Source: Campylobacterales bacterium (GTDB taxonomy: Bacteria; Campylobacterota; Campylobacteria; Campylobacterales; Sulfurovaceae). From it: DNA of 8,401 nt. A model generated the notes under the pieces. The model did no database searches. It was not told the origin of the DNA and saw only the letters and a program-made list of their open reading frames with translations. Position 1 is the stretch's first letter. Every line of letters starts with the position of its first letter. Below are positions 1 through 6,698 of this stretch, one piece after another. Both the position numbers and the translations under genes were made by a program. The stretch spans positions 1-8,401 of the forward strand of contig JACXUN010000054.1 of the NCBI GenBank assembly GCA_014763905.1. The letters are read 5' to 3'.

Positions 1-52
1 TTGCTTGTTCTGATATCTCTTCTTTGAAAATTTCGAGTAAATCTGTTTGCAT
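1..52 (-). CDS. 5' end of an unidentified minus-strand gene (partial)
   Basis: Read leftward from the ATG at 52-50, the frame is open to the window edge and begins MQTDLLEIFKEEISEQA. A GTG directly before the ATG (55-53) is an alternative start. A purine-rich AAAAAGAAG stretch lies just upstream and can act as a ribosome-binding site, and an extended -10 promoter sits at 75-83. Only 17 residues are visible. The pattern of two Leu, acidic residue, Phe and Glu/Gln-rich helix resembles the first helix of CheA-type Hpt domains, but that is a weak inference and no function is assigned. The gene is divergent from the BON-like gene that starts at 154. Confidence 0.5.
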   Translation of the reverse strand, partial: MQTDLLEIFKEEISEQA

Positions 53-74
53 CACGTCTTCTTTTTGAGATGCT

Positions 75-83
75 ATTTTAGCA
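75..83 (-). promoter_or_regulatory. extended -10 promoter of the left-edge minus-strand gene
   Basis: On the minus strand this reads TGCTAAAAT, an extended -10 element of the kind common in Campylobacterota. It lies inside a short inverted repeat (TGCTA-AAA-TAGCA, 71-83). Transcription would begin roughly 20 bases before the ATG at 52. No convincing -35 box is visible, which is usual for this phylum. Confidence 0.4.
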
Positions 84-120
84 GATATTTTAACTCTTTG
101 TGAGTATTGGAATGGGTTGG

Positions 121-142
121 ATATCCCGTCGAACTCAGGTTA
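121..142 (+). repeat. left copy of a 22-bp inverted repeat
   Basis: These 22 bases are the exact reverse complement of 8304-8325. The core, read on the minus strand, is CCTGAGTTCGACGGGATA. The identity stops abruptly at both ends: outside the 22 bp the flanks differ. The copy sits between the divergent promoter at 75-83 and the ATG at 154, so it lies in the 5' region of the BON-like gene. An exact 22-mer shared by two intergenic sites is not expected by chance and suggests a dispersed extragenic element or a protein-binding site. Its identity is unknown. Confidence 0.7.
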
Positions 143-153
143 ATAATAAAGTA

Positions 154-1119
154 ATGATGATAAAAAAAATAGTAATTGCCATTTTAATCTTGGGGATTAT
201 ATCCGTTTGGTATATTTTAGAAAAAAAACCGTTTTCATCATTTACTCACTACAGGATTGAGGAGACTCAGAAATTAGATATTCCAAAGAGATCAATAGAA
301 TATAATATGGTCAAAAATAAAAGCGGGGAGATATCTTTTACCGGTACACTTATAGATGAAAAAATGGGTGAGGAATTCTTACAGGAACTACCTAAGGAGC
401 AAACAGATTATAAAGTCAATATTGACCCGAGTTTATCTTATGACAAAGAGTTGATAGTATTAACGAAAAAGCTAATTCCTATTTTGAGAGAAAAATATCT
501 CAGTGGTGCGATAGAGTTTACGGATCATAAACTTTTAATCACCGGTGATGTCATAAATATCTCAGATATAGAGAGAGTTGATTCTCTATTGAACTATTCG
601 ATGATCAACGGTTTCAATGCGACTAAAGTGGTTTCGGGTACGGTCGAGATGGCTTCTGAATTGGAGATGATATTATCGCAGGATGATAGTTTAGATCAAA
701 ATATAAGTGAAACAGAGTTGGATCATGTCGTGGATAATTTGAAAGCTATTGCAGAGGTTAAACCGATAGAGAAGAAACCTGAGGTCATAAAGCCTATTAT
801 TACCAAAGAGAGCGTCAAGGTTAAACCAAAAGCGGCTGTAGAGGTTAAAAAGAGCGTCAGGGTTGAGAAGAGAGTTATAGCTGAACAGAAAGAGGTGCAG
901 CAGGAAGTTGTCCCACAAGTTGAAGCTTCGACCTTGTCTGAGGCGGAAGCGTATCGTCTAAAGCTCCAAAACAGTAAGCCGGATGAGGATATTCTCTCGT
1001 TACCTACTGCGCAGACTGTCGATATGGATATCGAAGAGAAGATAAGCCGAGGTGAGGTGGCACCGTTGACGACGAAAATGCCGATGGTGCATGAAGAGAC
1101 GATTTACCTTTCAGAGTGA
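154..1119 (+). CDS. membrane-anchored periplasmic protein with BON-like modules
   Basis: A 321-residue protein of unknown function. Residues 4-22 form one N-terminal membrane anchor (KKIVIAILILGIISVWYIL), placing the rest in the periplasm. Residues about 30-165 contain two alpha/beta units, each with a strand of the type EISFTGTLID or KLLITGDVIN. This strand-Gly-strand and helix pattern resembles tandem BON domains of OmpA/ArfA-like proteins; it is a pattern match, not proof. Residues about 200-255 form a charged Lys/Glu/Val/Pro-rich linker with TonB-like character, followed by a more ordered acidic tail ending in IYLSE. The frame is open back to a GTG at 100, but that extension would run through the 22-bp repeat and add an unlikely sequence before the membrane segment, so the ATG at 154 (or 157) is preferred. 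No strong Shine-Dalgarno sequence precedes it. The 3' end overlaps the convergent rhodanese-like gene by 16 bases. Confidence 0.75.
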   Translation: MMIKKIVIAILILGIISVWYILEKKPFSSFTHYRIEETQKLDIPKRSIEYNMVKNKSGEISFTGTLIDEKMGEEFLQELPKEQTDYKVNIDPSLSYDKELIVLTKKLIPILREKYLSGAIEFTDHKLLITGDVINISDIERVDSLLNYSMINGFNATKVVSGTVEMASELEMILSQDDSLDQNISETELDHVVDNLKAIAEVKPIEKKPEVIKPIITKESVKVKPKAAVEVKKSVRVEKRVIAEQKEVQQEVVPQVEASTLSEAEAYRLKLQNSKPDEDILSLPTAQTVDMDIEEKISRGEVAPLTTKMPMVHEETIYLSE

Positions 1120-1843
1120 TCGGTAAGGGTTAGTCCGGCTAATTTCCAATTGATAAGCCCACCTCGATAGTAGTGCATATGGTCTTGTGGATAGCCGAGT
1201 TGGATTAGATGATTAATTAAATTACTGGCTTTAAAGTCCCATTGAGAACTATCAAATATAAAGAGTTCACGTACATTTTTGAATTCCCATTGCTGTTTTC
1301 TTTGTGTAGCTCCTAAAAGGCTCAGAACGGTATCTCTATGCTTTGTATCGGATTCAAAAAGGGTATAAGGCAGGTTGATGGCTGTTGGGATAGTACCTTT
1401 TTTATACATCGAGGGTGTTCGGGCATCGACTAACAGTGAACTGCTTTTTTGACTCAAAGATTGTATATAATCTAAAACTTCTAGTTCTCCTATTGTTTGT
1501 ACCTTTTCGATTTGCATAGGCTGAATGCAGTAGGGTGGACATTGTTGTTGATAGGGATTGTTTGACCGTTCAATCTTTATGGGTTGGTCCTGGTAGTTGA
1601 GTTCGACACGGGTTAAGTTTGGCGTGATTTTATTGATCTGGGATGGCTCTTTTTTAGGAAGAGAAGTAGTTCTATATTAGTGAGTAGAGAGGTGGTATGG
1701 TTCTCAAAAGGAGACTGCTCTTTGCAATGACTCTCCTTGGGTGTATCGATGGAGAGACGACACCCTACGCCGCTGCTATCCCCCATGAGTGCAACGGAGC
1801 AGAGGAGTGAGAAGACAATTGTGACGGGTTGTACTCTTTTCAT
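1104..1843 (-). pseudogene. secreted rhodanese-like protein, split by a -1 frameshift
   Basis: The locus reads in two frames. The first, from ATG 1843, starts with a signal peptide (MKRVQPVTIVFSLLCSVALM) and would end alone at 1613 after 76 residues. The second is open from 1676 to 1104 and encodes a CPPYCIQP segment followed by a rhodanese-like domain, with VDAR, a GTIPTAINLPY strand-loop and the closing YYRGGLINWKLAGL. It has no usable start before an internal ATG at 1517, which lacks a ribosome-binding site and would omit CPPYC. A -1 shift at the AAAAAAG at 1655-1649 joins the frames into one 246-residue exported protein. The shift may be programmed, a real inactivating deletion (A7 to A6), or an assembly error. 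In the domain the usual active-site Cys is absent: the loop reads IFDSSQWDF. The ATG lies one base after the stop of the TlpA-like gene, so the two are probably translationally coupled. A role in periplasmic sulfur or thiol chemistry is inference. Confidence 0.65.
1649..1655 (-). other. A AAA AAG slippery heptamer (-1 frameshift site)
   Basis: On the minus strand the heptamer is phased exactly as X XXY YYZ in the signal-peptide frame: last base of codon 63, then AAA and AAG as codons 64 and 65. This is the same heptamer as in the Escherichia coli dnaX frameshift site. Slipping back one base gives ...LKK followed by EPSQINK, which continues into the rhodanese frame. No obvious Shine-Dalgarno-like stimulator lies upstream and the downstream RNA is poor in G, so no strong hairpin is seen. 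A one-base deletion in the homopolymer is therefore an equally good explanation. Confidence 0.5.
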
Positions 1844-1844
1844 A

Positions 1845-2459
1845 TCAGTTTGCTTGTTTTTCTGTCAATAGGGATGCTTTGAGCAGTTCTGAAAGCGTAT
1901 AAGATTGCGCACCGAGTTCTGATGTTAAGACGGTTCCGTTTTTGCCAATGACAATGGTTAAAGGAATCTCTCCACGCCACTGAAAAGCTATTTGAAGAAA
2001 ATCATAAAACTCCGGATAGTCTGATCCGGTAATGACAGGGTAATTGATACCATACTCTTTGACAAACTGAAGCGACTCTTCTTTTGAAAACTGTTGTCCT
2101 TCAATGGCGATGACTTCAAAGCTCTCATTGAGATCTTGTTTGAGTTGGATCAGTTCCGGGATCTCTTTTTGGCAAAATTGACAATCCCAACCAAACACTT
2201 TGAGAAAAACCAGTTTGTTTTTTAGTTCCGGAATCTCAAATTGCTCTCCATTTGTGTGAATATGAAAAGTTTGATCTGTGATGGATTTAAAAACAAAAGT
2301 TGTGGCTTCTGAAGAAAACTCTTTGTTTAAAGAATCGGTTTGTGCGGTTGATGTCGGGTTTATTGTTTTTTGACTACTGAAAAGATACAATCCTATAATA
2401 GCTAGCAGTAGAATAGAGAGTATGATAATTATGCCATTAAGTAGTTTTTCTTTTCCCAT
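1845..2459 (-). CDS. TlpA/ResA-like thiol-disulfide protein, membrane-anchored
   Basis: A 204-residue thioredoxin-fold protein attached by one N-terminal membrane helix (residues about 8-27), with the active domain in the periplasm. The fold runs from about residue 54 to the end. It shows the redox motif WDCQFC (Cys93, Cys96) after the strand LVFLKVFG, and the cis-Pro before the next strand in GEIPLTIVIG (Pro166). These are hallmarks of TlpA/ResA/DsbE-like proteins, which usually reduce disulfides in apocytochromes or other exported substrates. The substrate here is unknown, and no cytochrome c maturation genes are in the window. The start has an AGGGA ribosome-binding sequence seven bases upstream. 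The stop TGA is separated by one base from the ATG of the rhodanese-like gene, so the two form an operon, and the pairing suggests a joint role in envelope thiol or sulfur handling (inference). Confidence 0.85.
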   Translation of the reverse strand: MGKEKLLNGIIIILSILLLAIIGLYLFSSQKTINPTSTAQTDSLNKEFSSEATTFVFKSITDQTFHIHTNGEQFEIPELKNKLVFLKVFGWDCQFCQKEIPELIQLKQDLNESFEVIAIEGQQFSKEESLQFVKEYGINYPVITGSDYPEFYDFLQIAFQWRGEIPLTIVIGKNGTVLTSELGAQSYTLSELLKASLLTEKQAN

Positions 2460-2491
2460 TCGTTTTCCCTATGTCATATTTTGGAACGCAA

Positions 2492-2497
2492 AGTATA
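2492..2497 (-). promoter_or_regulatory. possible -10 box of the TlpA-like/rhodanese operon
   Basis: TATACT on the minus strand, 32 bases before the ATG at 2459, would give a leader of about 25 bases. No clear -35 box is seen. The divergent spacer 2460-2654 holds this box and the one for the Hpt gene; nothing else was recognised there. Confidence 0.3.
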
Positions 2498-2602
2498 TCC
2501 AAAAAATGGTCTAGTTTCTCTTTCTACGGTATTTAAGCTATTTAAAAAAGAAAATAATGATTATAAAATTCACAATTTCACGTTTATTGCCAATTTGATC
2601 AT

Positions 2603-2608
2603 TATGAT
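2603..2608 (+). promoter_or_regulatory. possible -10 box of the Hpt gene
   Basis: TATGAT followed by ACGCTCCC, about 46 bases before the start at 2655. The kinase promoter at 3842-3847 has the same hexamer followed by TCGCCC, so the two may be read by the same polymerase form. A small CCTC-AATCA-GAGG hairpin (2615-2627) would lie at the start of the transcript. There is no clear -35 box. Confidence 0.3.
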
Positions 2609-2654
2609 ACGCTCCCTCAATCAGAGGTAATTAATATTTATTGAAAGAAGAGAA

Positions 2655-3353
2655 ATGGGATATACGATGTATAAAAACAGTATGGATAAACTGCTCTATA
2701 AATGGATAGATATTCGTTTAGGGTTAAAATATTTAAATGAGAATGTAACACTTTATCTCAAAGTTTTGGAAAATTTTTTAAATCGATATCAGACTTTGAT
2801 GATTGAAGGTTTGAGTTTAGATGAACGCAAGGAGACACTTCACAGTATCAAAGGACTCTCTGCCACGTTAGGAATGACGCAGTTGGCTAAGGTATCGGAG
2901 AAGCTATACTCTAATGATGATGTAACCGATATAGAACCGTTTAAAAGGGTGTTCCATGATACACTTAATGAGTTGCAAATGATTGTAGCAGCAGCCAATG
3001 AGCCTGATCTGGCAACGACCATATTAATTTTGGATGAAAATATCGATGATATCGATGAGATGGTTGAGGTGTTGGATAATTGGTATGATGTGTTGGTTGC
3101 GTTAGATCTTGAAAATGCGGTTACTATTCTTCAAGAAGAGCGTATTGATCTGACGATAACCACTTTGAATTTTTCACATCACATTAAGCGATGGTCAAAA
3201 GAGAATGAACTAATATATATTGTGGAGAGTTTAGAGACATTAGAGGATCGTGAAAAAGGTTTCGGATATATCACGAAGCCGTTGAAGGATGATCAACTGA
3301 TCAAATGCATTCAGACGCAGTTAAAGTTGCAAAAAATATTTAAATTATATTAA
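2655..3353 (+). CDS. Hpt phosphotransfer protein with C-terminal pseudo-receiver
   Basis: A 232-residue cytoplasmic protein in two parts. Residues about 22-112 form an Hpt domain: a helical region with the motif HSIKGLSATLGM, in which His63 is the expected phospho-acceptor. Residues about 120-230 look like a response-regulator receiver that has lost its chemistry. The first strand is TTILILDEN, keeping acidic residues, and the late ITKPL motif keeps the Lys (Lys208), but the strand that should end in the phospho-accepting Asp reads DLTITTLNF, with Thr170 at that position. The start at 2655 is preceded by a good GAAAGAAGAG ribosome-binding site. It lies upstream of a hybrid kinase that has no Hpt of its own, so it is the likely phosphorelay intermediate (inference). 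The pseudo-receiver may dock a partner or regulate Hpt access. No transmembrane segment is seen. Confidence 0.75.
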   Translation: MGYTMYKNSMDKLLYKWIDIRLGLKYLNENVTLYLKVLENFLNRYQTLMIEGLSLDERKETLHSIKGLSATLGMTQLAKVSEKLYSNDDVTDIEPFKRVFHDTLNELQMIVAAANEPDLATTILILDENIDDIDEMVEVLDNWYDVLVALDLENAVTILQEERIDLTITTLNFSHHIKRWSKENELIYIVESLETLEDREKGFGYITKPLKDDQLIKCIQTQLKLQKIFKLY

Positions 3354-3400
3354 AATATATAATATATGTATTTTTTAAGCTTTTTTTAATTTTTATGGTT

Positions 3401-3406
3401 TATACT
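3401..3406 (+). promoter_or_regulatory. possible -10 box of the PstS-like gene
   Basis: TATACT lies 31 bases before the start at 3438, in a very AT-rich spacer (3354-3437). A second match, TATAAT at 3427-3432, is only five bases from the ATG and would give an essentially leaderless transcript, so it is less likely. Readthrough from the Hpt gene is also possible, since no convincing terminator separates them. Confidence 0.25.
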
Positions 3407-3437
3407 TTTAATTTTCTCAATAAAGGTATAATATATC

Positions 3438-3824
3438 ATGAAAAATTTATTTATTTTAGTGTTGCTGAGTGTTATCTCTGTGGCAGATATCCACATTGTT
3501 ACTTCGGATCATCGATTGATTTCCGTATCCAAAGAGCAGATTGCGGCTCTCTATTTAGGTAAAATCGATACGATCCAAGGGGTAAAGGTTCTTCCTATTG
3601 ATAACAGCAACGCTCAAAGCTATCAGGAGTTTTATCGTAAAGTGGTGAATAAATCACCGGAACAGTTACATGCCTATTGGGCAAAACAGCTTTTTTCCAG
3701 CAATAGAAGACCTCCTCAAAAGTTATCCGACGGTGAAATTGAAAAGAGGCTACAGACCAACATCCCTATTATTTCCTACTCTTCTACCGATTTATCTGGT
3801 AACATTCTCTTAACCACTCGATAA
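3438..3824 (+). CDS. small periplasmic PstS-like (phosphate-binding-like) protein
   Basis: A 128-residue exported protein. Residues 1-16 are a signal peptide with likely cleavage after Ala16 (SVA-DIH). The mature part matches the short one-domain form of the PstS-like periplasmic-binding family: an IAALYLGK segment near residue 35, a KVLPIDNSN strand and turn, SYQEFYRKVVNKSP, then HAYWAKQLFSSNRRPP, and a late strand PIISYSS where longer relatives have GAIGY. It is about half the size of a full PstS and no transporter permease or ATPase is nearby, so it is unlikely to serve classical phosphate uptake. Its position between an Hpt protein and a hybrid kinase suggests a periplasmic ligand-binding partner of the kinase (inference). 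An AAAGG sequence lies 11 bases before the ATG, a long spacing. The ligand is unknown. Confidence 0.75.
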   Translation: MKNLFILVLLSVISVADIHIVTSDHRLISVSKEQIAALYLGKIDTIQGVKVLPIDNSNAQSYQEFYRKVVNKSPEQLHAYWAKQLFSSNRRPPQKLSDGEIEKRLQTNIPIISYSSTDLSGNILLTTR

Positions 3825-3838
3825 AATTTTATTATCTA

Positions 3839-3847
3839 TGCTATGAT
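3839..3847 (+). promoter_or_regulatory. extended -10 promoter of the hybrid kinase
   Basis: TGCTATGAT is an extended -10 element. The predicted start of transcription is near 3854, giving a leader of about 17 bases before the ATG at 3871. It overlaps the 5' arm of the hairpin at 3845-3870. Confidence 0.4.
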
Positions 3848-3870
3848 TCGCCCTTCAAATAAGGAGAATC
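3845..3870 (+). promoter_or_regulatory. hairpin enclosing the kinase Shine-Dalgarno site
   Basis: GATTC (3845-3849) pairs with GAATC (3866-3870), and inside this CCTT (3852-3855) pairs with AAGG (3861-3864), leaving loop CAAAT. The AAGGAG Shine-Dalgarno sequence (3861-3866) is thus largely paired, and the stem ends directly at the ATG. RNA starting near 3854 would lack the outer 5' arm, so the full hairpin would form only in transcripts coming from further upstream. The pairing is read by eye; stability was not calculated. Confidence 0.4.
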
Positions 3871-6006
3871 ATGCTTCGTGTCTCAATTTTACAAAAACTT
3901 CGTGTTCTTTTTTTTATTGTTTTAACCATTTTCATGAGTTATATTTTCGTAAGTTATCGATTTATGATAGATCAGGATCGTGCGATTGAAGAGATTCAGT
4001 CCCAGAAATCGTTGCGTGCATTTTATTATAACGAAAATGCAAGCCTTTTGGAGCATATCTTGAACCATTTTCAAGAGGCGATAACAACCGGTGAGATAGT
4101 AGAACTACACAAAGCTGAAGATAAAAAAAAGAAGATCAGTGACAATCTGAACAGATTGTATCGGTATGATCAAACCGTGAATGACCAAAGAAAATTACTA
4201 CAGCGGCTTTTCTCTGGGTATAGCACTTATATCAAAGCCTGTATTGATGCTCAAAGAATTTTATATAATCCAGAACAAGAGCGGCTCTATCGACTTCAAG
4301 AGCGTGTGGAAACACTTTTCAAAGAAAAAAAATTGGAAGCGGCGACCGATTTTAGCGATGCCCTTTATGATCTCTCTTTTAATACCGACAAACATTTTAA
4401 GATGTTGGTGTTGATCTCTGCTTTGGGCTTAATCTTGCTCATTATTCCCTCTTTATACATCTATCGCAGCACACAGAGACGCTTTGATAAGGTAACCACC
4501 TCACTGTATAACTTGATTCAAGAGAAACCGGATTTTTCCAAAAAAATGATCGTGGAGTGTGATGATGAGATCGGTAAGTTGATAGCCGGTTTTAATCAGT
4601 TGCAATCCAAATTGGAAAACGATGTGATGAAACTCAATGAGCTGAAAATCAAGGCAGAAGATGCCGCAAGATTGAAAACCGAATTTTTAGCCAATATGTC
4701 GCATGAGATTCGTGCCCCGATGAACGGTATCGTCGGGATGAGCTATTTGGTGCTGCAGACGAAATTGACACGGAAACAGCGTGACTATGTGGAGAAGATC
4801 GATAACTCGGCGAAAGCACTGCTGGGTATTATCAATGATATCTTGGATCTCTCCAAAATGGAAGCCGGTAAATTGCGAGTCGATCGCGTTAATTTTAGTC
4901 TTACCAAACTCATCAATAGTTCCGTCGATTTGGTACGACTGAATGCCAAAAAGAAGAATTTGAAACTGACGGTCAACTATGCCGAAGATTTGCCCAAACA
5001 GTTGTACGGGGATAGTTTACGCCTTTTGCAGGTGCTGAATAATCTCTTGAGCAATGCGATCAAATTTACCGATCAAGGGGAAGTGGGCGTGACTATCGAA
5101 CAGGTCGCATCAAACCGATTTAGATTTACGGTACACGATACGGGAATCGGTATCAAAGAGGCGTATCAAAGCAAACTTTTTTGTGCCTTCACACAGGCTG
5201 ACGGCAGCACGACGCGTAACTACGGAGGAACCGGTTTGGGATTGGCTATCTCCAAACAGCTGGTGGAGCTGATGAACGGTCGGATTTGGGTTGAGAGTGA
5301 ATATGGTGTGGGAAGCCGTTTTGTTTTTGAAATGGAACTGCTTGTTGCTAAGCAAAATGATATCGATAGCGTACCCGTGTCACAAACGCCGTCCAAATAC
5401 CGCAAAATTTTGCAAAAAGATATTGAGTGTCTGAGCGGAAGCCGGATTTTGTTGGCGGATGACAATGAGATCAATCAAGAGATCATGATGGGGCTACTGG
5501 AAAACTCTCAAATTCGATTAGATATTGCCGTAAACGGGCAAGAGGCGATCGATAAGTTTAGAAAGAACCGATACGATCTCATCTTGATGGATATCCAGAT
5601 GCCAGTCATGGATGGGCATCAAGCCGCCAAAATGATTCGTCAAGAGGACAGTGAGATCATTATCATTGCTTTGACCGCCAATGCGATGCAGGAAGATATC
5701 CAAAAGAGTTTTGAAAGCGGGATGAATGATCACATCAGCAAACCGATTGATGTCGCCAAACTCTATAAGATATTGATTAAATATATCAATAAAGAGAACA
5801 GTGCGGATGTATTGAAAGGGGAGCTGCGTGATACGCTGTTTTTGAAACTGAGACAAGCCATTGAGAGCCGACGACCTAAACGGTGTCAAGAGGTCATCGA
5901 GGAGATCGAGGTGTACCCTTTGGTGGAAGAGGATTACAGACGTTTTATCCAACTGGAAAAATTGATCAAAAGTTATCGATTCAATGAAGCACTAGAGTTA
6001 ATTTAG
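3871..6006 (+). CDS. membrane hybrid histidine kinase with receiver domain
   Basis: A 711-residue sensor kinase in the inner membrane. Two membrane segments (about 11-29 and 177-198) enclose a helical periplasmic domain of about 145 residues without recognisable cysteines or a named sensor fold, possibly a four-helix bundle. A HAMP-like linker follows (about 199-250, [13 protein letters not shown]). The kinase core has the H-box [12 protein letters not shown] with phospho-accepting His278, the N-box [10 protein letters not shown] (Asn395), DTGIGI and GGTGLGL. A receiver domain (about 524-640) is complete: Asp530/Asp531, phospho-acceptor Asp574 in LILMDIQMP, Thr602 and Lys624. The C-terminal 70 residues are helical and lack an Hpt histidine motif. 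It therefore needs a separate Hpt, and one is encoded at 2655. AAGGAG precedes the ATG by four bases. The 3' end overlaps the convergent response regulator by nine bases. The signal sensed is unknown; the upstream PstS-like protein is a candidate partner. Confidence 0.93.
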   Translation: MLRVSILQKLRVLFFIVLTIFMSYIFVSYRFMIDQDRAIEEIQSQKSLRAFYYNENASLLEHILNHFQEAITTGEIVELHKAEDKKKKISDNLNRLYRYDQTVNDQRKLLQRLFSGYSTYIKACIDAQRILYNPEQERLYRLQERVETLFKEKKLEAATDFSDALYDLSFNTDKHFKMLVLISALGLILLIIPSLYIYRSTQRRFDKVTTSLYNLIQEKPDFSKKMIVECDDEIGKLIAGFNQLQSKLENDVMKLNELKIKAEDAARLKTEFLANMSHEIRAPMNGIVGMSYLVLQTKLTRKQRDYVEKIDNSAKALLGIINDILDLSKMEAGKLRVDRVNFSLTKLINSSVDLVRLNAKKKNLKLTVNYAEDLPKQLYGDSLRLLQVLNNLLSNAIKFTDQGEVGVTIEQVASNRFRFTVHDTGIGIKEAYQSKLFCAFTQADGSTTRNYGGTGLGLAISKQLVELMNGRIWVESEYGVGSRFVFEMELLVAKQNDIDSVPVSQTPSKYRKILQKDIECLSGSRILLADDNEINQEIMMGLLENSQIRLDIAVNGQEAIDKFRKNRYDLILMDIQMPVMDGHQAAKMIRQEDSEIIIIALTANAMQEDIQKSFESGMNDHISKPIDVAKLYKILIKYINKENSADVLKGELRDTLFLKLRQAIESRRPKRCQEVIEEIEVYPLVEEDYRRFIQLEKLIKSYRFNEALELI

Positions 6007-6690
6007 CGGATTAAAGCGATATCCTTCTCCGTATACATTAAGAATCGCATCTTTGGGGATTTTTTTCCGAATCAATTTCACCAGAGCCCGAATCTGATTG
6101 GCATCATACTCTTTATCAAAGTTGTCTTCAGAGAGATGATTAAAGATTTCAAAAAAGGTAAAAACACGATGTTTATCCGTGGAGAGAAAGGCAAGGAGCC
6201 GGCGTTCATTTTTAGTTAGTTTGATCTCGATATTTTGTGTGAGGAGCTTCTCCTCTTTGCGATTCCAAATGGTATTAGGGCCCAAAACGAAATAATGATT
6301 CGTTGCTTCTCCCTTTTCGGATTGAATCTCTTCCACGGCTTTACCGACGGCTAACTGCAACGCTTGGGGTTCAATCGGTTTGAGCAGGTATTTTACCAGA
6401 CCCAGTTCAATGGCTTGCAGCAGTCGAGCTTGATCGCCGTGTGCCGAGGTGATAATGATTTTGACCGATTTGTCAAGTTGGCGGATTTGTTGAGCGAGGC
6501 TTAAACCGTCTCGTTTGGGCATATTGATATCGAGTAGGATAATATTCGGTTTATATTTCAGATAGAGTTCAAATCCCTCTTCACCGTCCCCCGCATAATA
6601 GAGTGTCTCGATCAGCGATTCTAAGCAACTGCTATAGATGGTTCGTATATCCTCATCATCTTCTATATAGAGTAATGAAACTGAATGCAT
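5998..6690 (-). CDS. receiver/winged-helix (OmpR-like) response regulator
   Basis: A 230-residue DNA-binding response regulator. The receiver (about 3-120) is complete: Asp11/Asp12 after LLYIE, phospho-acceptor Asp54 in IILLDINMP, Ser82 in IITSAHG and Lys104 in LLKP. The C-terminal half (about 137-228) has a winged-helix layout of the Trans_reg_C type: [12 protein letters not shown], recognition-helix region [13 protein letters not shown], and the wing NVYGEGYRF. The frame is open up to a TTG at 6714, but the ATG at 6690 is chosen because AGAGG lies eight bases before it and the receiver strand begins at once; the TTG has no ribosome-binding site. It is convergent with the hybrid kinase, overlapping nine bases, and divergent from the PilJ-type gene, so it is the likely output of the phosphorelay and may control its divergent neighbour (inference). 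Confidence 0.9.
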   Translation of the reverse strand: MHSVSLLYIEDDEDIRTIYSSCLESLIETLYYAGDGEEGFELYLKYKPNIILLDINMPKRDGLSLAQQIRQLDKSVKIIITSAHGDQARLLQAIELGLVKYLLKPIEPQALQLAVGKAVEEIQSEKGEATNHYFVLGPNTIWNRKEEKLLTQNIEIKLTKNERRLLAFLSTDKHRVFTFFEIFNHLSEDNFDKEYDANQIRALVKLIRKKIPKDAILNVYGEGYRFNPLN

Positions 6691-6698
6691 CTGTTGAA

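Noticed and set aside
121..142. Resemblance of GAGTTCGAC to a tRNA T-arm
   Set aside because: The flanking bases do not form the T-stem and no acceptor stem or anticodon arm is present at either copy.
100..153. GTG-initiated N-terminal extension of the BON-like protein
   Set aside because: It runs through the 22-bp repeat, has no ribosome-binding site and would place an unlikely sequence before the membrane anchor; ATG 154/157 fits better.
1598..1607. TGAGTTCGAC within the rhodanese gene, matching part of the 22-bp repeat
   Set aside because: Only 10 bases match contiguously and they encode a normal stretch of the protein (VELN region); treated as coincidence.
3354..3400. Terminator after the Hpt gene
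   Set aside because: There are T runs and AT-only palindromes (AAGCTT, ATATAT) but no GC-containing stem; not a convincing rho-independent terminator.
3427..3432. TATAAT as promoter of the PstS-like gene
   Set aside because: It is five bases from the ATG and would need leaderless translation; chance is likely in this AT-rich spacer.
5518..5952. 144-residue minus-strand frame opposite the kinase
   Set aside because: It lies opposite the conserved receiver domain and its translation shows no recognisable motif; it is a shadow of the real gene.
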